From Termitomyces sp. T153 (lineage: Eukaryota; Basidiomycota; Agaricomycetes; Agaricales; Lyophyllaceae), in contig JACKQL020000053.1 in NCBI GenBank assembly GCA_018296165.2, positions 62,001 through 126,000 of the forward strand: DNA of 64,000 nt. Reading direction: 5' to 3'. The notes beneath the pieces were generated by a model that saw nothing but the letters and a program-made list of their open reading frames with translations, was not told the DNA's origin and did no database searches. Below, piece by piece: positions 1 through 11,520 of this stretch. The translations under genes and the position numbers were made by a program. Numbering within the stretch: position 1 is the first letter of the stretch; every line of letters begins with the position of its first letter.

Positions 1-70
1 ATGATACCTCCTTAACGAAATCTATCTAACAAGTACGTCAATAATAGTGACTGCCTTGATGAAAAGCTAA

Positions 71-1865
71 CTAATATCTGGGACGGATGAATCCCGATGT
101 GCCAAACCATTTTCCTTTGACCTACAAGCACCATGAGATGGATGAAAGATATGACCTACTAACTTCGATATTCCTTACCATCAGATTCCAGTAAACCATC
201 GGGAATAAGTCCTGGATGGAAATTAAATTAGTTGTCAAGTGAGGCTCGGATACACAGCGAAATCCTACCCTTTTCAGGTGATAGAATAGCCTTTCAAAAC
301 GAAGACATGAACAAAAAGTAATTTGAATTGTCCTGTTGTACTGACCTGTGACTCTTTGCTTGATCAAAGAAACTGGAAAAGGTCTCCTTTGGCTCCAAAC
401 CATATTTGAATTCAGCCAACATCAGCTCGCCGTAACCTGTCAGTAGCTGAAGCAGATCAGTGATGATCATCCGAAGTTCTGGAATGGCAATTCACAAAGA
501 CGTACGGGGCAGCTGGTATAACCATCATAAACCGCGTCACTCACTTTACCCGTCTCCATGACGGAGTAAAGGTTCTCAGTAAGGACAGGCGCTTGGGCAG
601 TGATGGCTGCCGCCGTCTTAGATGTAGGGAGTGACGAGCAATCACCCAATGCAAAGATGTTGCCGTATTCAGGATTATTGTGTCTCAAAGTAGACTTATC
701 AACATCCACCCAACCAGCACTGTCAGCAATGGGAGATCCCTTGATCAAATCGAGAGGGCCCATTGGAGGTGTCACATGTAGCAGAGTATAATCAATGTCC
801 ACCAAGGATTCATCGGTCGTCTTAAATGTAGCTCGGTGATTAGCAGAATCAACCGCCACAAGGTTATGTTGGAAGTGAGCCCCGACACCTCGTTCAAGCC
901 GTAGAGATTCAAGTGCATCCGAGTACTTTTTAACGCTAAACATGGTCGGCATGCCCGTATAGAAATTAACTTGAATATTTTCATCCCGTCCCGTCCGGCG
1001 GAAGCGGTCCCAGGCCATCCACATGATTTTTTGGGGAGCTAAAGGATGACTTGAATGAGAAAAAGACCATAAAATCAAGATAAATGATTACCTCCTGCGC
1101 ACTTGATAATCCCAGCAGGTTGCGTGAAAATTGCTTTGCCATAGCGAAGGCCTTCAATGTCATCCCAGACTTTGTCACAAGTATCGTACGAATAGATGGA
1201 TGAGACACCCGAGTGAGGATCAATGAGGGCATTGGAAAGGCCTTTGATCCCTTGCCAATTGATCTGCAGGCCGGTGGCGACGACGAGAGCATCGTAATAC
1301 AGCTCCCTCCCTGTAGCTGTTGTTACAGAAGAAGTTTTTGGGGAAAAAGACTTCACGTTCTCTGGAATATATGCAATGTGCTTTGGAACCAGTGGCGCAA
1401 GTAGAGCGCGATAGTTGCTTTTCGGCTGCAACCCAGAGCCGACGAGGGTCCTGAAAAAGGGTTTTCAAAATATGAGAAAAGGGAATAATTAGAAGTAATT
1501 ACCATCCAGGCTTTATTGAAAAGTGGTCTATGAGATTTTGTGCTCTTAGAGGATTCAAGGGACATACTTGGTAGTAATGGTAGTCCGCTCCGTCGGCAAT
1601 TGCAACGTCACCTACCCCTAGGGGTTTTCCAGCGGCTGCAAAGCGATCATAGATCTGTCGAGCAACCGACAAACCACCACTTCCTGTGATCGATATCAGT
1701 GTACTTGATTCAAATCACAGCAAGTTTACAAGAGACGAAAGTACCTCCACCTACGACTAGTACTTTAAACTTGTCCTTTTCGACAGCTGTCGCGAGCGTG
1801 CGGAAGTACGGTCGGCGTAGACACGACCCGAAGGTCGACAGTCCGCTTCGAGCAACAGTCAACAT
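71..1865 (-). CDS. HMT2: Sulfide:quinone oxidoreductase, mitochondrial
   Basis: Mitochondrial inner-membrane flavoprotein that oxidises sulfide and passes electrons to ubiquinone. The first exon encodes an Arg/Ser-rich presequence-like start (MLTVARSGLSTFGSCLRRP) followed by a dinucleotide-binding strand, KFKVLVVGGG, interrupted by an intron before SGGLSVARQIYD. Both family redox cysteines are visible: KCAGAPQK, formed across an intron, and YDGYTSCPLLTGYGE, also across an intron. The FAD-contact stretch GNIFALGDCSSLPTSKTA lies between them. The C-terminus FPMVYWNLM is joined by a short intron to VKGKWFGTSGFIRPRY and a TAG at 71-73, so the gene is complete, with at least six exons. Start chosen at 1865 because it gives the presequence directly before the Rossmann motif. 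Domain order and key residues fit the type II (fungal/animal) SQR family well. Upstream it faces the Mso1-like gene. Confidence 0.93.
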
Positions 1866-2155
1866 GACGAAGGGGGCAAGTTTTCAAAATTTCAGGTGTT
1901 GACAAATTTATCTGTGTTACGGCTGTTACTTGTTAGAATGTATATCTCCGATTACCGACGGACCACGACCATCGGGAATTCAAGTTCCTGGCGACTGTTC
2001 GTTTTCTCGTTTTATCTTGTTGTGCTGCCAGACTGGTTCTGCAATTATTCGCCATATTGTCGTCTTTACTTTCCATTGCTTCGAATGCTGCCTAGCCCTC
2101 CTCGGCTCAGGTCCAAAGGTCTTCCCAGCAACCCATGTCCTCACTCCCGTTCTAC

Positions 2156-3196
2156 GATGTCGTCAAGAAATCATAGTCCTGATCGTCATTCAAGAGATAA
2201 TCCCCCCAATGATTCCCGGCCTCACTCATCGTCGCGCCCTGCCAACCCAGGACACTCGTACGCCGCCCCTTCCTGAGTCTCGTCGTCCTTCACGCAAAGA
2301 CAAATCATACCGTATGACGCGTACAACCCATAAGCTTCAAGACAATGCCTCTCACAGCACATCCTCTCAGTTTGTACGAATGAAACTTAGTGATGGCTGT
2401 GCTTCCTCGTGTACGAGTTCTGAGCGTAAGCATTCGTATTCGACCTTGCGGTCGTTTTCAGAACCTGTAGTAGAAAGGATTCTTTCATCGCAGGGTGAGT
2501 TATGTAAATCTCCTCTTCGAAGTCTTGGTTTCTCAACAGGGGATGTACGCATTATCCATCAAATTAACCTTGCAAAGACCTTTGGTACAGGAGAGGCTAT
2601 CTGGAGTCGTGTGGCCACAGTTGCCAGCAATCTTACCGTGAGCGTCAGTAAGGCTTGGGCTGCCAATCTTACCACATTTGTGGGAGAAGGTGAATTATGC
2701 TCTTATACTTTCCAGTCTACGCATCCTGAGTCTCTATACTAGAAACGCCGGCTGGTCAGGAATCGCGTCTTACTCGTGCCATGAAAGCGTATCATCTTGA
2801 AAAATCCCGTGACCCCACCGATCTCCCCACTTGGCTCTTTGATGGGAGCGAACGTTGCCGCCTAGTGAGCTATAAGCACTGGGTCCCAACAATGATGACA
2901 CGCAGTCGATCACCGAGATCCCCAAGTCGCATAGGCTCCATGATGCTTATGGTACTTACCAACCACCAACTCCCATCTGAACCCAGCGGTTGCAAAAAGA
3001 TAACGATCCTCCGCCTCCTTCAAGAGTCACTGATCGGCTGAAAGCACTGCGGGATGCAAAGCGTGTCGCTGCGAACCCTATAAGACATTCTACTGAAGCA
3101 GATCGACCGAAGACGAGTGAGTTGAATGCCACTTACAAGGCGGCTGTTGCCCAGCGATTGCATGTGGGTCTGCCATTTCGGCCGCGACGGGCATAA
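2156..3196 (+). CDS. Mso1-like protein (Sec1-binding), 5' end uncertain
   Basis: Probable basidiomycete relative of Mso1, a small protein that binds the Sec1 syntaxin chaperone in exocytosis. The recognisable core is WSRVATVASNLTVSVSKAWA near 2602-2660, then, after an intron ending at 2743, ETPAGQESRLTRAMKAYHLEK and DPTDLPTWLFD. This matches the Sec1-binding pattern of a long helix followed by an x-L-P-x-W-L element. The last exon holds PPPPSRVTDRLKALRDAKR and ends HVGLPFRPRRA at 3196. I join WLFDGSERCRL to RLQKDNDPPPP through an intron at 2865-2986 that keeps frame. The first exons are not settled: 2156 is an ATG opening a Ser/Arg-rich frame (MSSRNHSPDRHSRD), but its link to the frame used after about 2280 is not clear. 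Family name is by recollection of sequence pattern. Confidence 0.5.
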
Positions 3197-4003
3197 GGGA
3201 CATCGCATAATCGTGGCGATCAATGATCTGTTAGAAGGTGACAGATAGATGGCTATACGTATAGGTGTATAGATCCGGTTGTGAAGACACTCGGGCGGGT
3301 GTGTATCTATACATGTCCAAGCAATAACGATACTGGCTTAAGTTGCAGTACCCAAGCAAAAAGGAAATATGCCAACAGCTTTAAACATTGGGTGTTTCGA
3401 GTGCTTTTGAAGATGCTGGTGACCTGATAGCAACAATGGAAGTAAGTTGCTGTCACCTGTCTGACCGATTGTTCAACCGATATCATGGATGTGGCAAGGA
3501 TCCAACCAACCAATCACTAGTCACTGTTCGCAGAAGAGGACGTTCGGCTACGAGAGACCTTCAATATCAAGACCGGCGGTCGACAACAGTTTACTGGGAA
3601 TGTCTTGATGAAACAGTTGTTGGAGCCAATCCGAGTTGTCCAATCTTGGCCCCACGACCTCTCCTGATCACCGTTTCCATGGGGTTTGATCTCACATAAG
3701 TATGCCTTAAAGACCCATAGAGCTCATTCCCTCCACGTCTTCGTTTCGTTTCTTTTTCGATCTTTCCTTTCTTTTCCTTTCGTTCTCTCTCTCAATTGAG
3801 TTGAGTTGATCTTCGCTAGTCCAACTTTCGTTCGAGGTGCGACCACAAGGCCCAATTTTGTCCTCTCGTCTCGCTGATCTGCTTGCGCAGATCACCATTC
3901 TTTTTGAAAGAGTCTTTGCAGCATATCCTTCTGGCAGGGTCCATCAGTTGATTGTCCAACAATATCCACGCTTCTACGTTCTTTACCCTGCGTATTCTCA
4001 GAA
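3197..4003. other. Intergenic region with pyrimidine-rich promoter tract
   Basis: No convincing gene. A 100-codon frame at 3388-3699 on the plus strand lacks an ATG at its start, shows no domain and no splice partner. At about 3720-3800 the plus strand is strongly CT-rich (runs of ttcctttc and ctctctctc), a common feature just upstream of transcription starts in fungal genes. It most likely belongs to the promoter and leader of the cupredoxin gene starting at 4004. Confidence 0.5.
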
Positions 4004-5607
4004 ATGGTTTTCATTACTCCTTTCCTTGGTGCTGCCGCCTTTCTATCTAGCATGGCCTCTGCCCTCCCTCGCCCGGATAACGGAGTGGTCGTTGCCTCGT
4101 GTGTCCTTTACATTCTATTAATATATCTGTTGATTGACGATCTTCAGACAATCGACTAGCATATCTGCTGCTGTTACTACTGACACATCCAGCAACAGTT
4201 CTGCTGCATCTGGCTCCACCGTCGGTAAAGGAGCAGTTACTTCGTGAGTGTCCTCAACGATCTCTCGTAACATTTGTTTAGAGCGGTTTTCAGTCAGTCG
4301 AGTACCGCTTCCACTTCCGCTGCCGTTGCTACTGATGTTAGCAATGGCTATGGTTCTACTGCTACATATGGCTCCGGCTCGCGTTCTTCGTATGGTTCGG
4401 GTGCCGATTCGTTCACCAGTGACAATGCTCTTGCAAGTTCAACCTCCTCGGCTGTTTCGTCTTATTCCACACCTATTTATGGGTCAGGATCGTCCAACTG
4501 GGGAGGATCTGGTTACGATAGCTGCGTTTCCCGTAAGAGAGAAAGAAAAATCCATCTGAATTTCTTTCTGACCGCTATGTTCTTTCTGCAGAATGTATTG
4601 CTCAGTACGGCAGTCCTGATTCAGCGTACACACCGACTTCTACTGGTCAGAGCGAGGGAAGCACTGGCACTGGAGCTACCCACACAGTCATTGTTGCACC
4701 TGTAGAGACCGTCTACCGCTATGTTCCCTTTGCTGTGAATGCCTCCATCGGAGACACCATCAAGTTCATGTGGGGGTCGGACGACCATACTGTTACTAAG
4801 TCGTCTCAACTTACCCCTTGCAACAAGACGAGTGATGCCTTGTTCGCTTCAGGTACCCAGAACAAAGGTTTTGTTTGTATGTTATCCGTGCCATTTCCCT
4901 GTTATTTGTGAGCTTATTCCCTTTCTACAGTCACTCAGGTAGTCAACGATACGAGCCCTGTTTTCTTCTACTGTGGCACCCCAGGCCACTGCCAAAAGGG
5001 AATGTTTGGTATCATGTACATATCACTCTCCTTTGTACATATATTTGTTTTTTACGCTACATCTCTAGTAATCCTCCGAATGCTTTCGGTGCTCCAACAT
5101 CCATCTCTGCATCAATGGAGTCGATTAGTGCCAACGTAAGGTTTTGTTAGATGAACCCCTTCCTTTGCTGAATTTCGGTCTTAGAATCTCGAAGTTGGTG
5201 CCTATGCTTCTTACACTTCCAACCAAACCACAAACAATCTTGCTGCGTCGGAGTGGGGAGGCAGCATCGATCTCTCTGCTCTCCCCAGCTGGGCTCATGA
5301 ACTTGTCGTCGAAAATGTGTTGTTCACTCGTACCTTACTTGCCTCTAATCCGGAAATTCTCAAGGAAGATGGCACTATTGACCTCAGCAGTACTGGCTCC
5401 ACACCTCTCATGATTCCTCAGGATGTCGGCGCTGATCTTAATAATGCCGCCGTCATTCCTTCGCCTTCGACGGAGACTCCGATTGCCACCAGTGAAGCTA
5501 CTGCTGCTATCACCCCGACAGCCACCGGCAACGGTGCGAGCTCGTTGGCATCTCCAAGGGTCTTCGTCGCCCTGTTCGCTATTGCAGCAACTTTCTTGGC
5601 CCTTTAA
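4004..5607 (+). CDS. GPI-anchored serine-rich cupredoxin-domain protein
   Basis: Secreted blue-copper-like cell-surface protein of the fungal extracellular serine-rich family; physiological role unknown. Order of parts: signal peptide (MVFITPFLGAAAFLSSMASA), a Ser/Thr/Gly-rich spacer of about 130 residues, then a cupredoxin domain beginning ATHTVIVAP. Type 1 copper ligands are all present: His in DDHTVTKS, then Cys, His and Met in FFYCGTPGHCQKGMFG. A second, Cys-poor part (SEWGGSIDLSALPSWAHEL) follows. The C-terminal Ser/Thr/Ala-rich stalk ends in a hydrophobic tail FVALFAIAATFLAL, as expected for a GPI signal. Introns at roughly 4098-4147, 4242-4281, 4531-4591, 4877-4930, 5019-5069 and 5137-5184 restore one frame. 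The ATG at 4004 is chosen because it yields the signal peptide. Confidence 0.88.
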
Positions 5608-5961
5608 AGAACCTACCTGATTGGGACCGAGAAATTGGCATTGTTGATAGTGAAATGTGTGTAATTTACATGATGGCTGCATCGTTGGCCCACTTTCTTA
5701 AAATATCAGCATATACCGTTTGGATTACTTTTTCTGGTGGCTTTTTTTTGTCTTAGTACTTTGCAGCAGAGGATCAGAACGTGACTCAGGGTCAAGAGAA
5801 TGAAATTCTGGGAGTTTGACAAACTGACTATTATAATACATATATACCAGTAAGATCTTCGCATTCCCTCATGTCAATACTCTCGCCACAAACAAGTTTA
5901 CCTCTTCGTCTTTCCGCGCAGTTTTCTTCCCTCCTTCCGTGAGATTATGAAGGACACGCCT
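5608..5961. other. Intergenic region between convergent 3' ends
   Basis: About 350 bases between the cupredoxin stop and the stop of the NEPRO-like gene on the other strand. AT-rich with T runs; it presumably holds both 3' untranslated regions. I see no coding potential or repeat. Confidence 0.5.
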
Positions 5962-7134
5962 CTAAAAACCAAAAATGTTGTCGATCTCATCCTTGACCTT
6001 TTTAGTTTTTTTCTTTGATGTATGGTTACCATATTTTGGTCTCAAAGTTGCAGCGGACGAAACATTGTGTTTGATAATCGTGCGTGCTGGGACTGAGGAG
6101 AGTAAAGTGTCAAAATGCTTGCTTCATTACTCTGAAGTGATGACATACCGTTTGGTTTAGAACTTGTTGATATGTCAATCTCCGGGCCAAACGATTTCGA
6201 AATGTCTAAGAGGTCAATGTCCATCTTGTCTGTCTGGCTGACTTCTACGATCGGGAGTGATAGGACGGTATTCTCTGGTAGAATGCTGGGTGGCTTACCG
6301 CAAAAATTAGGTAAAAGTGAGCAGTTGAAAGATAAGAAAACATACAGCGGCAGGTAATATATCCAATATATGTCTCGTAATGTCCAAGTTGATTTGTAAA
6401 ATGGAGTGGAGAACTTCACAGACCATTCTTATTCGCGATACGACGGCAACAAGGGTTAGAATCAATTGAAGAAATGCTCCAGATTGCATTGCAAGAGTAA
6501 AGGATCTGAAGGTTAATGAAGGACGAAGGTAAAACATTCAACGCTAACACATACCTATAAGCTTCTGTTAACCTTTCTTGCATCTGTAATACGAAGTCAA
6601 GGTGAGCCCTCAGATGGAGAAATGTCCACACCCTCGTAACCAACGCAGAACACATATTTAATTTTTGAGAGACCAGGGTGACAAATGGACGGTCAGGAAA
6701 GTGTGTCCAAGAACCTTTGGTCGCCCTTCGGCTTGGAAGAATGACTGAGCAGGAGTGTAAATCTTGTTGGAAAGCGCTTACTCGAATGGTAAAACTCCAT
6801 CGCTGAAAAAAGACTTCCATAATATGTCCACAACTTGGTCTATGTGCAATTCATTCAGACGTTGGCAGAAGCGCCGAATCTCTGAAACACGCCTCCAGAA
6901 AAGAGATAAGCGATGCTGATTTTTTCCTTTGTAATACAGTCTCTCGAGGACCTTGTGGTCGTCTCGAAACGCATCAAGAGCTAGAGTGAGACGACGTGAA
7001 AAGCTCTTGAGAGCCTTAAGTTGGGAGTCAATGGAAGCATGACGAGAAACTCCTAGAAGACGCCTTTCTGATGATGAAGGGCAAGGAACTTGGGTGTTTC
7101 TGTTCATGAGATTCTCGTTGAATGCCAAGTACAT
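5962..7134 (-). CDS. NEPRO/Rmp1-like nucleolar protein
   Basis: Resembles the NEPRO N-terminal family (nucleolus and neural progenitor protein), related to the RNase MRP subunit Rmp1, so a role in nucleolar pre-rRNA processing is likely. Exon 1 carries the hallmark: a helical run LKALKSFSRRLTLALDAFRD, then YYKGKNQHRLSLFWRRVSEIRR, matching the family core K-N-Q-H-R-x-x-x-F-W. Later exons give SWTHFPDRPFVTLVSQKL and AFLQLILTLVAVVSRIRMV. The last exon encodes RPKYGNHTSKKKTKKVKDEI and ends DNIFGF, a basic tail plus acidic hydrophobic end like that of NEPRO proteins. Introns at about 6741-6777 (gtaagc) and 6507-6555 restore frame, plus two further downstream. The start ATG at 7134 lies 115 bases from the divergent AP-1 beta start, so the two share a promoter region. 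Confidence 0.78.
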
Positions 7135-7249
7135 AATTGTACATAAATCACTCTTGTCGCTTATGTATCATGATGTGGTCCTTCAGTGGACCACACAACT
7201 TGAATTGACCAAACACACCTTTTCATAAAATTCACCTGTTACAACGTCA

Positions 7250-9877
7250 ATGGCACAACCGGGGCAAGATGCCAAGTTTTTCCAAAGAGGAAAGATAGAG
7301 GTTGGTCGGATTAATGACTCAAACTTTCTCCCTTCTTGAATATCGTTCCCGCAGGAACTTCGCGCTGAATTACAAGCTGCAGAAACCAAAGACAGGAAGT
7401 TCTTGAAGCGAAAGACGGCACTCAAGAAGATTGTTGCAAATATTACGATGGGCAATGATAGTCGGTACAATTTCCCCTTCCTACGAGGAAGACCAAGTGA
7501 TCATTGATATGACTTTGAGTGTCACCCTTGTTTACCGATGTAGTACCATGCCTGGGTACTCCATTATTGGAGATTAAGAAAAGTGAGTATCGTTGACATA
7601 TCACCATATTCCCTACTTATCTCCTTGCAGTGGTTTACCTTTTCCTTGTCAGCTATGGTAGATCGAAACCAGACCAGATACATATTGTCATTCCAAATTT
7701 CCTCGCCGTAAGCCAAACGAAATGAAATCTCAGTCCTCTCATTCAAATTTCACAGGACTGCAGCGACCGCAATCCTCTCATTCGCGCCCTCGCGATTCGC
7801 ACCATGTCTTATATTCCCATTCCTGTTGTCACTGATTCACTAATTGAACCGCTGCGGCATTGTTTGAAAGATCGGGACCCCTATGTTCGTAAAACAGCGG
7901 CAATCTGTGTAGCCAAGCTATATACGGCCGATCCACGGAGGGCGGAAAAAGGTGGGTTTGTTGAGATGTTACGAGACCTCATGTTGGACGGCAACGCTAC
8001 TGTCGTGGCGAATGCTGTCGCCGCACTGTCGGAAATCGGTGATAGACAAGATGGGGTCATCTTCAAGCTCAATCTCGCCACAGCAAACAAGCTCCTTGCA
8101 GCACTCGGCGAAAGTTCTGAGTAGGGTATCTCCTTTCACTCGTCTCCTCTGTTGATATGCATGATAGGTGGGGCCAAATATACATCCTAGACACCTTACT
8201 ACGTTACGTACCGGAAAGGCATGGAGATGCAGAGCTCATGGCGGAAAGGATTATTGTTCAACTCCAGCACGCGAATGCCGCTGTCGTGCTGACCACGATC
8301 AAAGCGCTCCTATATCTCATGAACTACATGGATAACAGAAAATTGATAGACTATTGTTGCAAGAAGATGGGTCCACCTCTCGGTGAGTATGCTGAATGTT
8401 TCAAAGAGTGGGTGACATTAATATATCCCCTTCAGTGACACTTCTATCTTCCGGGCCCGAAGTTCAATATGTTGCGTTGCGAAATATCCTTCTCATCATT
8501 CAGCGACGCCCAGCTGTCCTCAAGAATGACGTCAAGGTTTTCTTCTGCAAGTACAATGATCCAATATACGTCAAACTTGCCAAGTTGGAAATTATGTATC
8601 GCTTGGCACGTACAGAAAACGCTAACGAAGTACTGGCTGAACTGCAAGAGTGTGTTTCATTCCTCTGGTGACTCAATATTATATGAACTTGGAGATAGGT
8701 ATGCATCTGAAGTTGATGTCGACTTCGTCAGGAAGGCGGTCCGTTCCATAGGCCGTCTAGCAATCAAAGTGGAAGCTGGAGCAGACAATTGCATTCAAGC
8801 CTTGCTCAGCCTCATTGATACTAAGGTGTCTTACGTCGTTCAGGAGGCGGTAATTGTCATCAAAGACATCTTCAGACGCTATCCAGGTAAATACGAAGGC
8901 ATAATTCCAAAACTTTGCGAGAATCTTGATCTTCTGGATGAACCTGAGTCAAAAGCTGCGATGGTGTGGATTTTGGGACAATTCTCAGACAGGATTGACA
9001 ATGCAGATGAACTCCTTGATGACCTGCTTTACACATTCCTGGATGAAAGTGTTGAGGTGTGTACTTCATTGTGACACCTTACCTATAATTTTGACTGTGT
9101 ATTCCAAATTAGGTGCAACTTGCCCTCCTGACTGCCGCTGTCAAACTCTTCATTTACAAGTCGAGCTTGGATTCAACGAAAGCACTTGTACATAAAGTAC
9201 TGAAGTGGGCAACTGAAAATGTCGATAACCCTGATCTACGTGACAGAGGTTTTATGTACTGGCGCATGCTGGCGGTGAATCCGAGCATCGCTGGTTCGAT
9301 TGTTCTCGCAGAGAAGCCTGCTATTACCACAGATTCCGACCGTATGGATAGAGGCGCTTTGGATCAGCTCTTATTACACACTGGTACATTGGGTAGTATA
9401 TACCACAAGAATCCTGAAGTGAGTCCTCTGCTCAATTCGTTTCTTGTCTCATTTATTTTTCTTTAGACCTTCATTCGTAACGCAGCTGGAAAGGCGCTCG
9501 TAGATAGTCCGGCCCTCAATCCCAATTCTCGTGCTGCGCTGGTGCCACTTCCCCGCCCGCAACTCCCACCAACTACAATCAACGTGCCAGGACCCGGGCC
9601 AACAGAACCACAGATGAAAATGATCTCAATCAACGCCGATCTCGCCTTGAAACCAGCTCCCCCGATACCTTCTTCCTCTACTATTCCCGACACTACTCAA
9701 TCCCTTTCTGCACATGGAGGCGACGATGACGATGACGATGGACCACCTGTTGCTGCTGATCCGTATTCTAATTTGGATGGTGCCTTTGGGAACTATCTAC
9801 AAGATGAACCACGTCCCATCGGTACTGGAAATCAACAAACCAATAGACATGCAGATCTGGATGATTTGTTGTTTTAG
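7250..9877 (+). CDS. APL2: AP-1 complex beta-adaptin subunit
   Basis: Large subunit of the clathrin adaptor AP-1, acting in trans-Golgi/endosome transport. The start ATG at 7250 opens [17 protein letters not shown], which an intron joins to [15 protein letters not shown] and [12 protein letters not shown]; a further intron (donor gtcggt) gives [12 protein letters not shown]. From 7804 the HEAT/ARM solenoid is near-continuous: [58 protein letters not shown] and so on. It runs to the conserved [20 protein letters not shown]. The hinge is Pro-rich with an acidic Asp run near 9722-9740, and the protein ends DLDDLLF. As in other fungal AP-1 beta chains there is no long appendage domain. About eight introns. 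The early donors (gttggt, gtcggt) deviate from consensus, but the protein joins are exact. Confidence 0.95.
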
Positions 9878-9941
9878 CGATATTGATTTGGAGCTAAATG
9901 TACTCGGTTCATTGTGATCACCTTGAGAGCATGACCTGCAC

Positions 9942-10934
9942 TTAGTGAGAAAGCTGTGAAGGGGTATTCTTCGGTCGTAATGAGTTATAATGCTGAGAGA
10001 TTTGTGTGAGCCATGTAAATCATATCAGTAAGCTTACACGAACCTCTCCAAGGCCATACATTCTCCGGTGGTAACTAATACGAACAATTCGTCTATCGCT
10101 GTCTGTACCAGGATTGTGAGTGACGATGGATGGACGGCCACCTTGAATAACATGAATGGGTATGTTGTATGCTCGACTTAGAGCTAAAATTTCAGGTTCA
10201 CCGCCCCATTCTGCTGTATCGCGTATGGCAGCGCAATACCGTTCAAACCCTTTAGGCGTCATGGTTCCTGAATCAGACAGATCTTCCGGGGCAGAGGGCT
10301 CAAGAAACGGTAAAAAGTCATCCAGATGTGCCAACATGTATGCTGAAGCGGCATGACGGACGACCGCATAGTTCGCCTGGGAGACATGTAAAATCCCGAG
10401 AAGCGCGAGCTGATCTGCAACGGCAGAATAAAGGCAATGTCCGTCGGGATTGATCTGGTTGGTTCGTCGATGAGTGAACAAGTGAATTTCTAATGAGACT
10501 CACTTCGTGTACCTGTAACATTTGCTCCTGACAAATTCTGTCGATATCTCTTTGTTCATCCTCCGCTTCCTTCTTCAACCTGGCTTCGGTTTCAGGATCA
10601 GGCGTGGATTGTGCTTGTTCGAGTGCAGCGGCTTTTCGAGCCTGAAAACCAGTACGTCTAAAGATTTGGTCGACATGAGAAAGGATGACTCGACACATAC
10701 CTGCCGCGCTTGAAATCGACTCTTGGCATCCTGCCTCGAGCGTGGATTCACTCTTTCAACCTGCTCAGCTTGAACCTCATTCGACAGAGTGGTGGATCCG
10801 GCAGCTTGGTCTCGTGAATCAAGCTGGGCAAACAATTCCTCCATGAGGTCATCCTCATCCACGGGTAGAGCCAATTCACCCTGCGACAGAGAGGAGGCCC
10901 ACACTTTCCGTTTATTTTTCTTCGAGCCACCCAT
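9942..10934 (-). CDS. OTU2: OTU-domain cysteine deubiquitinase (OTUD6/Otu2-like)
   Basis: Ovarian-tumour family ubiquitin protease. The N-terminal half is charged and coiled-coil-like (MGGSKKNKRKVWASSLSQGE, later EARLKKEAEDEQRDIDRICQ), as in the OTUD6/yeast Otu2 subgroup, which associates with ribosomes. The catalytic domain starts INPDGHCLYSAVADQLA, with the catalytic Asp and Cys in D-G-H-C. It ends RISYHRRMYGLGE, then after an intron (donor gttcgt, branch ttactgat, acceptor ctcag) HYNSLRPKNTPSQLSH and TAA at 9942. That last short exon supplies the catalytic His; stopping at 10020 would give an inactive enzyme. Three or four exons. It converges with AP-1 beta, leaving 64 bases between stops. 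Confidence 0.93.
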
Positions 10935-10956
10935 ATATGCTTATTGATTAAAGAGG

Positions 10957-11319
10957 TTAGGCCTGTTCGGGACTCGGTTAGGCCTATGGTTCGGACGGGC
11001 AAATAAGATTTTGTTGAGACCAGGTTAACGTTGTCACTCTAGCCCAGTGACCCAGTCATGTCATATCAATGTCACAAATAGTCACTGATTTCTGATGGAG
11101 CACGAATGAGGAAGCAAGAACTACGAGCAAAACAGTGGAATTGATTAGATAAGTTGCCTCATCAGCGTTACAACAGTGTGACAATAAATCTTGCCCCAAT
11201 GCTAACCTAACCGGATCCCGAACGGTTTTTTCTTTGCCTGGGCCATCGATTAGTATGCCCTAACTCGACCTTAACCCACTATAACCATAAGCCTAAACCG
11301 AGTCCCGAATCGGCCCTAA
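10957..11319. mobile_element. MITE-like element with imperfect terminal inverted repeats
   Basis: The left end (10957-10992, ttaggcctgttcgggactcg...) is the near reverse complement of the right end (11284-11319, ...cgagtcccgaatcggccctaa). Both ends share TTAGG, TTCGGGACTCGGTT and AGGC-TATGGTT in order. A third, shorter copy of the motif sits inside at 11202-11225 (ctaacctaaccggatcccga). There is no reading frame inside. Size (about 360 bases), terminal inverted repeats and lack of coding fit a non-autonomous DNA transposon. I could not find a clear target-site duplication. It fills most of the gap between the OTU gene start and the ARM-repeat gene. Confidence 0.6.
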
Positions 11320-11520
11320 ATAATCGCGTTCGAGAAATCTTATGTACGTACACAGCCACTGATCGAAAATAAGTACCCAATTTTGTTATTAGGACGGCCC
11401 AAAGCCAATTAACGTTCGAACGTCGAACTACATTCTCACAGCACTCAATCTCAGTTTATATCTTCACCGTCATCATAAAACTTTCATCGGGACTTATTTG
11501 TTATCTCTCGTACAATACCA

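Noticed and set aside
3388..3699. Plus-strand frame of about 100 codons in the gap before the cupredoxin gene
   Set aside because: Begins without ATG, no domain, no splice partner, and sits next to a CT-rich promoter tract.
7183..7470. Minus-strand frame with a hydrophobic N-terminus
   Set aside because: It is antisense to the first exons of AP-1 beta ([14 protein letters not shown] and [15 protein letters not shown]), which are clearly coding.
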